Assembly: GCA_025054855.1 (NCBI GenBank)
Contig: JANWZS010000006.1
Coordinates: forward strand, 22,297 to 86,296
Length of the DNA: 64,000 nucleotides
Reading direction: 5' to 3'
DNA from: Candidatus Nitrosocaldus sp.
Lineage (GTDB): Archaea > Thermoproteota > Nitrososphaeria > Nitrososphaerales > Nitrosocaldaceae
Under the pieces are notes generated by a model, which had not been told where the DNA came from, did no database searches, and was given only the letters and a program-made list of their open reading frames with translations. A program made the translations under genes and the position numbers. Positions 54,431-64,000 of the stretch are shown one piece after another (within the stretch, counting starts at the first letter, position 1; each line of letters begins with the position of its first letter).

Positions 54431-56203
54431 ATGATGGAAGAAGCGATGGAAAGACAGTTACCAATATACCTAGGTTATGCTATATATATTGTAACTAGTC
54501 TTCTTATATCCCTACCAATAATATATGGTGTCTGGAGAATAGTCTACTCTGAAGGTTTCCCTGCAGGGGGGGATCCAGCAGATCATGTTATATATACTCT
54601 GCACATACTAAAGACAGGAGAATTCTTGATACCGTACTCGCATTTTCCATTTATAGGTTCTTCTGAAATATTGGGAATTGGTTACTATCCTTCTCTATTC
54701 CATGCTATCATAGCCGTGCTTACTGTCATCACCACATTTGGTTCTACTTCGTTCATTTCTGTAGTAAGTACTATGCAGGCGTTCATGCTTATACAGTATA
54801 CCATTGGTATTAGTGGCTATGCCTTACTAATTAAGAAGGTGATTGATAGTACGATAACCCGAGGTATACCTCAGGATCATGTACCAGCTCGTACAATCAC
54901 GTATTATAGTCTTCTGATACTTGCATCTGGATTATTCATATACTCTACCTCTCCGATCATCAAGACATTCAGAGATGGAGGATATGGCGAGATATTCTCG
55001 ATGTGGTGTATTCTTCCATTTTATCTCTATTTTCTGATACAGAAAAGGTGGTATATCGCTCCAACATTGTTAGCAGTTATTGCATCAACACATAATCTGT
55101 CATTTGTTATGGCAATGGCTGCTACGGTATCATTCTTCTTACTGCTATTAGTAAGGCGGGACTTTACAGCCTTAAGAAAGACAAAGGATTTCGCAGTCAT
55201 ATTTCTCATACTATTTATACCTGCGCTGATATTATTTTATGCTCCTACCATCATAGTAGCGTTGAATGCAGGCACTGGTAAAGCCCCCTCTATACCACAG
55301 GATTATGTAATCGAAACCATTACACCAAATTTATATTATGCTGGTATTATAAGTGGTATAGTAATTCTACTCATGGGCTATAGGCAATTAGGGTGGCTAT
55401 ATGGCTGGTCTATACTATACTTTCCTATCTTCCACTCCCCTGTATTTGCAGAAAGATTTGCAAGGGAGTTAAGTATCCCTTTTGGTCTTATGGTAGGAAT
55501 CGCAGCTTCTCTTATTATCTATAAACTTCTCACTTCTCGTTCATATAATATAACCAGTCTATCAGCAGATAACCCTCCTAGACCATATAAGAGAATTAAC
55601 GAATTTATGAGTAAGAAGCAGTCTATTGTTATCATATCATTGGTCGCGATCTTGCTCTTCATATCATATACATACTTCTCAGACAGATTCGAGTTATATA
55701 GCAATCCACTCATTCTAAACTATTACAGCAAAGCAACCATAGAATTGAATACATACTTGGCCAATCTTAATGTATCTGCAGTTGATGGAACAAACGCAGA
55801 TAATGGTAATAATAGACCGACTATTGTGCTATTTGGCGTAAACTCTTGGCTGGATCCCATTGTCTATCCCAAGATGTATGTATTGGAAGTGTTACCACCA
55901 CAAGATGAACAAACATTATCAGTGGTAGATCGAAATATTAATAGAAGACTCAACGCTATATTAGAGGATCCTAATTCTAAAGAGGCGCTAGATACTATTA
56001 AACGATACAATATTCGTTATGTCGTTATATCAGATATCTTACCAGGAAGATGGTATCCAGACTCATATATTAACTGGGACCCAGTACTGGATAGCTTTGA
56101 AATGGATTTACTGGTTCCCTATGCTAGGTTAGAAAAGATAACAGTGGAAGATGGTACACGTTTCAGAGTCTATTTTATAGATCATTCGAAGATTCCAAAT
56201 TGA
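54431..56203 (+). CDS. Large multi-pass membrane protein, possible GT-C-type glycosyltransferase
   Basis: 590 residues. About ten membrane helices are followed by a soluble C-terminal domain of about 150 residues. The first outside loop holds FPAGGDPADHVIYTLHIL, an acidic motif where GT-C enzymes keep catalytic aspartates. That layout resembles PTPS-related membrane proteins and lipid-linked sugar transferases. I infer surface glycan transfer, but no family motif proves it. Confidence 0.6.
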   Translation: MMEEAMERQLPIYLGYAIYIVTSLLISLPIIYGVWRIVYSEGFPAGGDPADHVIYTLHILKTGEFLIPYSHFPFIGSSEILGIGYYPSLFHAIIAVLTVITTFGSTSFISVVSTMQAFMLIQYTIGISGYALLIKKVIDSTITRGIPQDHVPARTITYYSLLILASGLFIYSTSPIIKTFRDGGYGEIFSMWCILPFYLYFLIQKRWYIAPTLLAVIASTHNLSFVMAMAATVSFFLLLLVRRDFTALRKTKDFAVIFLILFIPALILFYAPTIIVALNAGTGKAPSIPQDYVIETITPNLYYAGIISGIVILLMGYRQLGWLYGWSILYFPIFHSPVFAERFARELSIPFGLMVGIAASLIIYKLLTSRSYNITSLSADNPPRPYKRINEFMSKKQSIVIISLVAILLFISYTYFSDRFELYSNPLILNYYSKATIELNTYLANLNVSAVDGTNADNGNNRPTIVLFGVNSWLDPIVYPKMYVLEVLPPQDEQTLSVVDRNINRRLNAILEDPNSKEALDTIKRYNIRYVVISDILPGRWYPDSYINWDPVLDSFEMDLLVPYARLEKITVEDGTRFRVYFIDHSKIPN

Positions 56204-56376
56204 CAGGCATGAAGGATTTTGCTCAATGCAGTAAATAAGACTATATGACCATTAACACGTTCCTATGATTAACATTATAACTGAGTTCGTTATAGCGATA
56301 ATGTGTGCAGGTACTACGTATATTCGAGTAGATATGATATCAGTATATATTAGGTAATACTTGGTAGGGATATAAT

Positions 56377-57552
56377 ATGGATATTACATTCTTCCACCAT
56401 ACACTAAGGCTTGGTAGTGGTATAGATACGGTAATCTTTGAATTAGCCAACAGACTTGCCAGAAATAATAATGTAACAGTGCTATGTTTTAAGACAACTT
56501 ATAAGGAGGAAGAGTGTAATTTCCGACTCCAAGAAATACGATCCCCGTTCGCAGATACACCTACAAAGATGATGGTCATGGCACCGTTCATATTTGATAG
56601 ATTTGGAGAGTTACGATCGTATATCAAGAGAGCTGATGTAATAAACACACATCACTATCCTGCAAACTATATAGTACGAAACTTCAGTGGTCCTCTAAAT
56701 GTGGTAACGGAGTGGAGTGGGGTAACGACAACGATGTTCTCATCATTCAGGGAAAAGCTATATGTAAAATGGGCAGGATATGCTAATAGAGTTGCTGCAA
56801 AGAGAGCGGATGTAGTCTTGGCACCATGTGAATTTGTGAGGAAGTGGATTTATGATAATTACGGTTTAGATGCAGTTACAATGTTCCTAGATGGTATTAA
56901 CTTTCAAAGATTTGATAGGAGACACGTTAACGCCGATAGATTCTATAGTATGTATCCCCCTCTAGAGAAAAAGAAGATCGTCCTCTTTGTGGGAAGGATA
57001 ACAGAATCAAAGAACATTCATACGTTAATTGAAACCTTTGCCTTGGTAAAACGGCGAATGACAGATGTAGCACTAGTACTCGTCGGTGATTACCAGAGCT
57101 ATATTCACTACTATAACAGATTAAAATCTATCATAAGATCAAGAAGGCTGGATGATAGTGTTATTTTCAGTGGGATTGTATCATGGACTGACCTTCCGTC
57201 ATTCTTTGCTGCATCTACAATATATGCAACATGCTCTTTATGGGAAGGTTTCCTTAGAGCAGAAGCTTATGCATTCGGGAAACCAATTGTATGTTTTAAT
57301 ACAGGAGCCAATTCAGAAACAGTGAAAGATGGATATACAGGGTTCGTGGTTGAAAATAATGATGCAAATGCGTTTGCAGAAAGGATGTATCAACTACTTG
57401 TTGATGATAACCTTGCAAAGCAAATGGGAGAGAATGGATATGCTTGGGCACGAGAAAACTTAGACTTTGATTCAATAGTCAGGAGGTTTCAACAATTCTG
57501 TGAACAACGGCTTACGCAAAGAGGAATGCCGTATCCTAATGCCAATACATAA
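56377..57552 (+). CDS. Family 4 glycosyltransferase
   Basis: 391 residues. It starts ITFFHHTLRLGSGIDTVIFE. The donor-binding half has VLFVGRITESKNIHTLIETF, then FAASTIYATCSLWEGFLRAE and FGKPIVCFNTGANSE. The EGFLRAEAYAFG stretch is a shortened form of the usual Ex7E motif. Works with the other transferases here on a surface glycan. Confidence 0.86.
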   Translation: MDITFFHHTLRLGSGIDTVIFELANRLARNNNVTVLCFKTTYKEEECNFRLQEIRSPFADTPTKMMVMAPFIFDRFGELRSYIKRADVINTHHYPANYIVRNFSGPLNVVTEWSGVTTTMFSSFREKLYVKWAGYANRVAAKRADVVLAPCEFVRKWIYDNYGLDAVTMFLDGINFQRFDRRHVNADRFYSMYPPLEKKKIVLFVGRITESKNIHTLIETFALVKRRMTDVALVLVGDYQSYIHYYNRLKSIIRSRRLDDSVIFSGIVSWTDLPSFFAASTIYATCSLWEGFLRAEAYAFGKPIVCFNTGANSETVKDGYTGFVVENNDANAFAERMYQLLVDDNLAKQMGENGYAWARENLDFDSIVRRFQQFCEQRLTQRGMPYPNANT

Positions 57553-57861
57553 GCTGTGAATATATATGCCAGACTAGTGCTTCCATTAATATCATCCTAT
57601 ATATCAACTTCTGACAGGCTATTGTGTTATTGCGTCTAAAGATATAACTGGTAAAAGGGTATACGGAATGTGCAGGGTACTATTCACTGTTGCAGAGTGA
57701 CAGGTAGTGTTATAATTTATCCTGAATCTAGAATTACCCGTATAGCACTACAGTGTAATCCCATGAGTATTCTTAAGTATAGAAAGATTGATAGAAACAT
57801 TCGGAGTTCAACACAATGGGTAATGTATAATTAATCAACATTAATATAAGTAGGAAGAAGT
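57553..57861. other. A+T-rich spacer inside the glycan island
   Basis: About 310 bp without a coding frame or clear hairpin. It probably contains the promoter of the flippase gene. Confidence 0.5.
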
Positions 57862-59076
57862 ATGAGTACGATGGGACTAAATATATTCAGACTTATAAGA
57901 CTTTTATTCTCTAAAGAAGTCAAGGAACCATTCTACATAGCATTAGGTAACCTGTCCTCTTCTATACTGGCAGCAGTATTCTGGCTTGTAATGGCATCTA
58001 TAATAGAGCCTAGGGTATACGGAGAGGTAAACTACTATATAGCTATAGCATCTTTAGCAGCCGCCTTGTCACTCTTGGCTTTAGACACGACTAGCACATC
58101 GCTTATAGCAAAAGGGAAGAAGCATTTCTTCCGAGAAGCATTGCTGTTAGAATCGTTGTTAAGTATAACAGCAGCAGTGACCATATCATTGATATTTTCA
58201 AATGCTATAATAGCATTTATAGTGATAGGAACTAACCTATTAGCTATGATGTTAGCATATATGCTAGGTATAAAGATGTATAATACTTATCCTATAATAG
58301 CAATATCGAACAGAGCAATCCAAGCTATACTATCTATAATACTGTATTTTGTCATGGGATCAGATGGGATACTAGTAGGTTTTGCTATCTCCTCTTTAGT
58401 GTTAGGTTCTATATTATTATCTAAGTTTAGATTAAATGGTGATGACAACAATGATCAGAAGAAGATCACTCAAGTAATCAAACTAAATAATATAAAAGCG
58501 AAGAAAAAGTTTATACTTTCTACATATACACTCCATCTAGCGGGAGCAAAGTTGTTATTTATAGATAAGATTGTAATAGCACCCATGTTTGGATTCGAAG
58601 TACTAGGATTATACCAGCTTGGATTCCAGCTACTTATGTTCCTTGCAGTTATACCAAGTAGTCTCTTACAGTATTTAGTACCAGAGGAGTCAAGTAACAC
58701 TGAAAGGAGGATAGTAAAGTGGTTGGGCCTCATGCTTTGTGTGATCGTAGCACTTGTATTCTATCTAACCTCTCCCTTCTTGATAAACATCTTCTTCCCC
58801 AAATATGTTGATGCTATAGATAACGCAAAGATTATGAGTCTCGGCGTGATACCAATGACAATTAATTCAATAATAGTATCATCTCTTATAGCGAGAGAAA
58901 AGAGTAGTGTGGTATTATTAGGCTCTCTGGTGTATATATGTTCGCTCATACCATTGTTCATATTACTGGGAAATATCATAGGACTAATAGGGTTAGGATT
59001 ATCAGTCGTACTAGCACTATCATTACAAACCATTACATTGATTCTATCTACCAGATATATAATTAAGCCTTCATAA
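57862..59076 (+). CDS. Polysaccharide flippase (Wzx/MATE-like)
   Basis: 404 residues with about 12 membrane helices in the polysaccharide-exporter layout. The opening is NLSSSILAAVFWLVMASI with EPRVYGEVNYYIAIASLAA, and the middle has LYQLGFQLLMFLAVIPSSLL. It should move lipid-linked glycan units across the membrane. It closes the plus-strand part of the island. Confidence 0.8.
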   Translation: MSTMGLNIFRLIRLLFSKEVKEPFYIALGNLSSSILAAVFWLVMASIIEPRVYGEVNYYIAIASLAAALSLLALDTTSTSLIAKGKKHFFREALLLESLLSITAAVTISLIFSNAIIAFIVIGTNLLAMMLAYMLGIKMYNTYPIIAISNRAIQAILSIILYFVMGSDGILVGFAISSLVLGSILLSKFRLNGDDNNDQKKITQVIKLNNIKAKKKFILSTYTLHLAGAKLLFIDKIVIAPMFGFEVLGLYQLGFQLLMFLAVIPSSLLQYLVPEESSNTERRIVKWLGLMLCVIVALVFYLTSPFLINIFFPKYVDAIDNAKIMSLGVIPMTINSIIVSSLIAREKSSVVLLGSLVYICSLIPLFILLGNIIGLIGLGLSVVLALSLQTITLILSTRYIIKPS

Positions 59077-59562
59077 TACAAATACAGGTTTGGCTCATCA
59101 CCTATCGAGCGTATATCTATCTATATCTAGCATTATTGACGTATGTTATGAATATATAAGCAGGTTCTTTAAATGTACAGGCCTTCGTATATAACTAGCG
59201 GGAAGTGTTCTTTCTATCCATAATGCATAGTACTATCTACTATATATTGCTTATACAGATACTAGATAACTATATGCTTAATCGCCATGCTATCTTGCTA
59301 TCTGCATATACAATCATACCATGCAGTTTGAGAAATTACTGCATATATAGCATCAAGTAGTTACTGTACATCCGTGTGGATACATGCTAGGAATTATTGA
59401 TAACAAGTATCTTGTTACCAACCTTAATACTACCGAGATATATACATGAACCTAAATAGGATTTTAGATAGACAGTTACGGATAGCAATAGAATCCTGTT
59501 ATAAATGAACCGTTATATATGATTCACTGGTTGATTCTCACCCAACGAATAATCTGACACAT
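59077..59562. other. A+T-rich spacer between convergent island genes
   Basis: About 485 bp between the flippase stop and the stop of the minus-strand membrane protein. No supported gene, tRNA or repeat array was seen. Confidence 0.5.
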
Positions 59563-61533
59563 CTAAAATCTAAATACGAGGTTGGACAGTGCCCTTAGAG
59601 TATAATTCACCATCACAAGTAAGAATAGCATACTAACAAGTAATAATAGCATTGATCTGTCTCCTCTACGCTTGATAAGTGTCTTATCATAATCCTGATG
59701 TATATATGATGCAAGTAACATACTTATACCAGCAGCGCCTGCTATATGTAATGGTAAATTATAGAATATCCTCGTCTGTATTACGTAATCACCAAATATT
59801 ACAGCAAATGAACCTATATATATCATAGATAAGATAAGTCTGTCTTCAACAGTCTTGATATTAGCTCTGATAATCCAGATGAGTGTTAATAGCAGTAATG
59901 GTACATTGGTAAAGTAACCGCCAACATATGTTGTAAAGGTGTATTTTAGGTTGTTCCATCTAGCTAGGAACTGTTCATAACCGACGCCTTTATCTGCTAA
60001 TATAACGTTGGTTTCAACTCCACTAAATACATTCAACACCTCTGCCCTGGCAATATCTATGAATACACTGGCAGCAACTATTAATAATATGAATATATAT
60101 CGTTTTAGATCGATGCCAACATCTTGCTCTTTCTTACCCACTAATTTATACACGATTAGAGTAACTAGAGTGAATAATAGAAGTCCAGCGATGAGATAGG
60201 TCCATGTATAAACATGTAGTAACATTACGACTTCTAAGCACAAGAACATGTATAGGAGGTGTAATATTCTACCTGTTCGTATATACATCAAAAGAAGTGT
60301 TAATGTTGCATACATTACAATAAGGGCCAACCAATTAGCAAAGAACCCAGCATATATGCCGACGATGAAATGATACGAGAATATTGTGAGTAGCGATGCC
60401 ATAGCTGCAATAAACTTATTCGTGTAGAGAGTAATGGTGAATCTGTAGACGACATATGTTAATAATGGAGCAAGTACTAATGGCATGAATCTTAGAGCCA
60501 CCGATAACTCAATGTTACCAAATACGTTAATCATATTATATATTGCAAGCATGAATAGAAGACTTAGTGGTCTGTCTCCATTGCTTATAGTGAATGCCTT
60601 TGATATGTTAATACCACTATTATCAACAGTCATCTCGTTAATACCTTGTATATAGTATATAACATCAACACTGATATTCTCCATCGCTGGATTAATCGTA
60701 GGTAAATAAGGATAATACGCAAACAGTATAGATAATATCAATGCCGCTATAAATATATGCTGTGAATTATTTAATAGAAATGAGAGAGGTGAATAAAACG
60801 AGAAATTATACAACGATCTATCATCCTTAGTAAGCCTAGTATTGTAAATAGGATTTATGCTGATCTCTGAATTATGTCTAGTTATCCTTCTCCTTATATA
60901 ACCAATGAGACTAGAATATGCGCTTATCAATATAGGAATCGCGGGTTTATAAAGATAAGCAAAGAGTATCAGCAGTGCTAGAATAGGAGATATAGAGCCC
61001 ATAATATAGAATACTGCGGTTTCAGTTCTAGCAAATGCCCAGTGATAACCTTCATATACATTTCCATTGAGAATTGTATACGATAGCCAAGTTAGCATAA
61101 CTATGAATTCAAATACTACAAGTATAGTAAGTATGGATGAGAGTAACTTTAGTACGTCTATCTTCGTTTTACAGGGTAACACAACCATTGCGGTAAATAT
61201 GAATGATGGCAATGTTGCTAGAGCAACTATATTTAGTATAAATCCTTCCCCTATAAATAATGCAAATAATACTAATGTAATTGAGATAATGGAATAAACG
61301 CTTCCTATCTTAACATCCATTATTAAATAAATAAATATAGATATAACAATAGGAAAGAGAGTATCATACTGTTCAGAGGCCATATATTCAAAGACAAGAG
61401 GATATGTAACTCGATATACCGTGGTGTAAAATCTGAGATCGAAGAGAGAGAGTAGATATACCGTATATATTATTATCAGCGATGCGAGTACCATATTAAA
61501 TACTCTAGTTTTATTAAAGCTGCTTATATGCAC
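59563..61533 (-). CDS. Very hydrophobic multi-pass membrane protein, possible glycosyltransferase
   Basis: 656 residues with about 13-15 membrane helices. An internal TISNGDRPLSLLFMLAIYNM loop resembles the acidic-Arg-Pro-Leu loop of GT-C or PMT-like proteins. The protein is organised like the 54431-56203 gene but is not an obvious homologue by eye. Codon use is A+T-rich as in the island. Likely a glycan polymerase or transferase; this is inference. Confidence 0.55.
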   Translation of the reverse strand: MHISSFNKTRVFNMVLASLIIIYTVYLLSLFDLRFYTTVYRVTYPLVFEYMASEQYDTLFPIVISIFIYLIMDVKIGSVYSIISITLVLFALFIGEGFILNIVALATLPSFIFTAMVVLPCKTKIDVLKLLSSILTILVVFEFIVMLTWLSYTILNGNVYEGYHWAFARTETAVFYIMGSISPILALLILFAYLYKPAIPILISAYSSLIGYIRRRITRHNSEISINPIYNTRLTKDDRSLYNFSFYSPLSFLLNNSQHIFIAALILSILFAYYPYLPTINPAMENISVDVIYYIQGINEMTVDNSGINISKAFTISNGDRPLSLLFMLAIYNMINVFGNIELSVALRFMPLVLAPLLTYVVYRFTITLYTNKFIAAMASLLTIFSYHFIVGIYAGFFANWLALIVMYATLTLLLMYIRTGRILHLLYMFLCLEVVMLLHVYTWTYLIAGLLLFTLVTLIVYKLVGKKEQDVGIDLKRYIFILLIVAASVFIDIARAEVLNVFSGVETNVILADKGVGYEQFLARWNNLKYTFTTYVGGYFTNVPLLLLTLIWIIRANIKTVEDRLILSMIYIGSFAVIFGDYVIQTRIFYNLPLHIAGAAGISMLLASYIHQDYDKTLIKRRGDRSMLLLLVSMLFLLVMVNYTLRALSNLVFRF

Positions 61534-61948
61534 CTTAGATACTCCCCCGAGTATATATATTAAGCTTGCCTAAAATATGCCAGATAACCCATTATATGCT
61601 GCAATGTAAGGACATAACAACTCTTGAGATCTTTATGCGTGCATTCCATTAGGTTATTATAAGATCGTGCTTGCCTATGGTAACTTACCCATCTCGTAAT
61701 CATCTTCCTCTACGTATATGGTCTAATACCGATACTGGCTTACATCCATATACGTGTATGTCTATTAATATATTCACCATTACCAAACCTTATGAATTAA
61801 TATCTACTGTTATCATAATATTGTATTAGCCTCTTGTCTCATTTACTATACGTATTACATCTCGTACAGACAGTATACTTCTCGATATGCGTATTACAAT
61901 TAAACAGCTATCTTCACACATGATAGATTATCCAATAACAAGACTTGT
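61534..61948. other. A+T-rich spacer at the end of the island
   Basis: About 415 bp with no supported gene. The first bases hold the promoter side of the membrane protein gene. The next gene at 61949 returns to more balanced composition. Confidence 0.5.
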
Positions 61949-62569
61949 CTACATTGTACTGTTGTGATTGAATATCCTATTCTGGATTCTCCTACGCCTT
62001 ATGGTAAGGAAGACAAGAGTAGAGACAGCGATAACAGTAACTGTCCCTACTACTTGAAGCCATAAACCTGTCCCTGAACTCTGACCCTGACCGGTGTCGC
62101 CATAGGAACCCTCAACTTTCTTGAATACTAATACTCGCTCAACACCGCTTACTCCAGAATCAATGACAAGCCTATACTTGCCCTCAAGATCGTCAGCACG
62201 GAACTGCCCTGCAACCATGTAGAACCCATTCTCACTGCTCCACTCCCTGCTCTCAACTCCATGATCGGTGATGTAGTATGATAGACCGTTAACATATCCT
62301 AACTTCACACTCTGACTGTACCATATCGAGCCATCTGGTGCGATCACCTTTATGCTCGCATCGCTACTGGAGCCGGATACAGACCCTCTGACCACCAGCC
62401 GATCACCTATCCTGTAGTACTGCTCGCTACCATCAGTATAGTAACCATCTATACCTACTATCATGAAGTCTATATCATCGCTCATCCCAACCCTCTCCCT
62501 CTGTGCATGAGCAGGTATAACCATACATAGCAATACCATAATTATGCCTAGGTATGGCAGTTTATCCAT
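61949..62569 (-). CDS. Secreted, membrane-anchored protein of unknown function
   Basis: 206 residues. Signal peptide (YLGIIMVLLCMVIPAHA), a beta-rich outside domain (YYRIGDRLVVRGSVSG, IKVIAPDGSIWYSQSVKLG, FYMVAGQFRADDLEGKYRLVI) of the Ig-like type seen in archaeal surface proteins, a Gly/Ser/Gln linker and a C-terminal helix (VVGTVTVIAVSTLVFLTI) with a basic tail RRRR. A comparable anchor is used by the NHL protein at 19535-21859. Confidence 0.75.
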   Translation of the reverse strand: MDKLPYLGIIMVLLCMVIPAHAQRERVGMSDDIDFMIVGIDGYYTDGSEQYYRIGDRLVVRGSVSGSSSDASIKVIAPDGSIWYSQSVKLGYVNGLSYYITDHGVESREWSSENGFYMVAGQFRADDLEGKYRLVIDSGVSGVERVLVFKKVEGSYGDTGQGQSSGTGLWLQVVGTVTVIAVSTLVFLTIRRRRIQNRIFNHNSTM

Positions 62570-62741
62570 TAAGGGGATAATAATATGGATATAGATAACT
62601 CTTTCTCTAACCGATTACAAGGTTGTAACATTCACCTAGAAACTCAACCATACGAGATGGTGATTGGGTGATCCTGCTACACTCTGCTCTTTAACCCTGT
62701 AATACGGAGATGTTTATATACGTAATACCATGATCTGTACA

Positions 62742-62963
62742 ATGGAGGTTATAAGCATAAGGATACCGAGGAGGCTGAAGGAGATGATGAGAGAGGTAGA
62801 TATAGACTGGAGTGAGGAGATAAGGAGGTTCATAGAGGCCAAGGTCAAGGAGCATAGGAGGAGGGTCGTGGTGGAGGAGGTGGAGAACATGCTCGCTGGT
62901 GTGAAGGGTGCTGAGAGAGGTACCTCTGAGAGGTATGTGGGGGAGGATCGTGATAGTAATTGA
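62742..62963 (+). CDS. vapB: VapB-type antitoxin
   Basis: 73 residues. The N-terminal MEVISIRIPRRLKEMMREVD fits a ribbon-helix-helix or AbrB-like archaeal VapB start, and WSEEIRRFIEAKVKEHRR is the typical helix. The tail RGTSERYVGEDRD would contact the toxin. I chose the ATG at 62742 over 62730. TATA-like TTTATATA lies about 27 bp upstream. The stop overlaps the following toxin start by 14 bp. Confidence 0.82.
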   Translation: MEVISIRIPRRLKEMMREVDIDWSEEIRRFIEAKVKEHRRRVVVEEVENMLAGVKGAERGTSERYVGEDRDSN

Positions 62964-63355
62964 CGCTTCAGGCTAACAAAGTACATATTGAGGGAGGAGA
63001 GCAATGGAGAGGTTAGAGAGTATCTTCTAGATCAGCCATACTCCGTAACACTCGTGCTTGTAGAGACCTCAAATGCCATGTGGAAGCATCATGCACTTCA
63101 TAAGACCATATCTAGGGAAGAGGCCTATCCCATGTTTAGAGCACTAAATATGCTAAGGATGATGTTCTTATCCTTGAACCAGTAGAGGATTACCTGAATA
63201 CTGCTATAGATATATCAATCAATGAGAAGGTGACATTGTACGACTCGCTCTACATTGCACAGGCTAAGGAGAAGGGTTGCATGATACTGACCAACGATAA
63301 GAAGCAGTTGCAGGTAGCTGAAAGAGTAGGGGTTGAGGTCAGATATGTGAAGTGA
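62950..63355 (+). pseudogene. vapC: VapC PIN-domain toxin broken by two frameshifts
   Basis: GTG at 62950 begins IVIDASG, the PIN opening. One base seems missing near 62972, after which LTKYILREESNGEVREYLL and LVLVETSNAMWKH continue in another frame. Near 63155 a second shift opens DDVLILEPVEDYLNTAIDIS and the diagnostic TLYDSLYIAQAKEKGCMIL, then TNDKKQLQVAERVGVEVRYVK to the stop at 63353-63355. All PIN acidic residues (Asp, Glu, Asp, Asp) are present across frames. The antitoxin gene upstream is intact. Confidence 0.85.
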
Positions 63356-63491
63356 TGTTCAATACAACAACCGTTATCATAACCCATCCAGTAGTACGGA
63401 GGTGAAGCGTAGTTGTGTGATACTCATCTCATTACATCTTACAATCTGATGGTTATAGGTATTATACGAGGGTGATGGGATCATCGAGTGA

Positions 63492-63620
63492 TCAGGTCGT
63501 CTGCCTTATCCTCTCCTCCATCGTATCATCAAGGTACATCTCTAGCATATCCACAACCAGCCCATCCTTGAATCTACCCTCAAGGACACCACGCCAACCA
63601 TAACGTTCATCAATTGTGGT
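63492..63620 (-). pseudogene. Short remnant, perhaps an antitoxin tail
   Basis: The minus strand reads TIDERYGWRGVLEGRFKDGL, then VVDMLEMYLDDTMEERIRQTT to a TGA at 63492-63494. An in-frame TAG sits just upstream and no standard start is available. It looks like the C-terminal half of a small helical protein. It lies downstream of a broken PIN toxin gene. The rest of 63356-63668 shows nothing else. Confidence 0.4.
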
Positions 63621-63668
63621 CTATCAATTACACACCAATGGCAATAATTCTTCCATGTGGCAATGGCG

Positions 63669-64000
63669 TCACAACCTTACAACATTCAGACCTTCCTTTA
63701 CTGCAATCTCAGCCAAGAGAAGATCTCCAGTTATGAACTCTAGATCAGCTCCTCTATCTACATATCTAGCAGTGGATATCTTAACGCATCTGCCAGGTAT
63801 ACGTGATGCTTCTCTACAAGCTTCCAGCTCTCCTTTAATATGCTCATCCTGATCGGCAGTACGAGCATCATTCCAGTCCTACCCAGCCTCTTCACATCCA
63901 GCAGGAACATCCTCTTCGCAGTAGCGTACAACTCATCGCTCTGTATCCTACCTAGCCTCCTAGCCCTATCCAGCGCACCTATGACCTCACCTATATTCCA
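63669..64000 (-). pseudogene. Second VapC-type PIN toxin, cut by the window end and frameshifted
   Basis: From the window edge the minus strand reads NIGEVIGALDRARRLGRIQSD, then KESWKLVEKHHVYLADALR, the PIN segment around its third acidic residue. A one-base deletion (TTAAG where TTAAAG is expected, near 63783) moves the frame. The next frame continues ISTARYVDRGADLEFITGDL, LLAEIAVKEGLNVVRL and stops at 63669-63671. The N-terminal aspartate half is outside the window. Confidence 0.78.

Noticed and set aside
48423..61948. Prophage or transposon origin of the A+T-rich block
   Set aside because: No integrase, transposase, terminal repeats or capsid-type genes were seen.

Overview
The window is archaeal and most likely from a member of the Nitrososphaeria (Thaumarchaeota). 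The evidence is a CdvB/CdvC (ESCRT-III/Vps4-type) division locus, archaeal-type ValRS, PheRS, TrpRS and phosphopantetheine adenylyltransferase, an archaeosine-type QueC/QueD pair, a UbiA-family lipid prenyltransferase, an intron-bearing tRNA-Trp, several tiny C2H2 or zinc-ribbon proteins, and TATA-like boxes about 24-30 bp before many start codons (leaderless pattern). Very heavy AGG(Arg)/ATA(Ile) codon use hints at a thermophile such as the Nitrosocaldus group, but no ammonia-oxidation gene lies here, so that placement is inference.

Layout. 1-5.1 kb: 3' part of aspartate kinase, branched-chain aminotransferase, a C2H2 mini-protein and a DUF255 thioredoxin-like protein. 5.1-8.2 kb: a divergent small-gene pair, then two decayed genes (a secreted Asp-box/sialidase-like protein and a membrane-anchored protein). 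8.2-11.9 kb: a thioredoxin-reductase-like flavoprotein lacking the CxxC, an inositol-monophosphatase-family phosphatase, a membrane protein and a PflX-like radical SAM enzyme. 11.9-17.7 kb: exported and accessory genes, including a duplicated-domain surface protein, a metzincin fragment, a 768-residue RTX repeat protein and the two-intron tRNA-Trp. 17.7-31.3 kb: pdxST, an NHL-repeat surface protein, ADH-valS, queD-queC, a cbtB-cbtA-AsnB-like-GNAT operon, an SDR and a pterin dehydratase. 31.3-31.6 kb: two candidate structured small RNAs. 31.6-48.4 kb: housekeeping genes (pheST, mazG-like, trpS, coaD, sugar-phosphate isomerase plus nucleotidyltransferase, UbiA, thiC, cdvC-cdvB2-cdvB, SWIM protein, peroxiredoxin, purD, tatA). 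48.4-61.9 kb: an A+T-rich surface-glycan island (glycosyltransferases, sugar aminotransferase, epimerase, acetyltransferase, flippase, large membrane proteins). 62-64 kb: two frameshifted VapBC-type toxin-antitoxin loci.

How the genes work together. Cofactor and amino-acid synthesis (PLP, thiamine, CoA, Lys/Thr/Met and branched-chain pathways), tRNA charging and tRNA modification are interleaved in short operons. Cobalt uptake (CbtAB) fits a B12 maker. The CdvB/CdvC genes supply the division machinery, and a third, truncated CdvB-like gene and a 22-bp tandem repeat lie inside that locus. The glycan island can account for building, activating, flipping and modifying a cell-surface or S-layer glycan.

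Premature stops and frameshifts occur only in accessory genes (secreted proteins, toxin-antitoxin modules), while all long housekeeping genes are intact. This favours true gene decay over general sequencing error. All coordinates were worked out by eye from the sequence; no database search was run.
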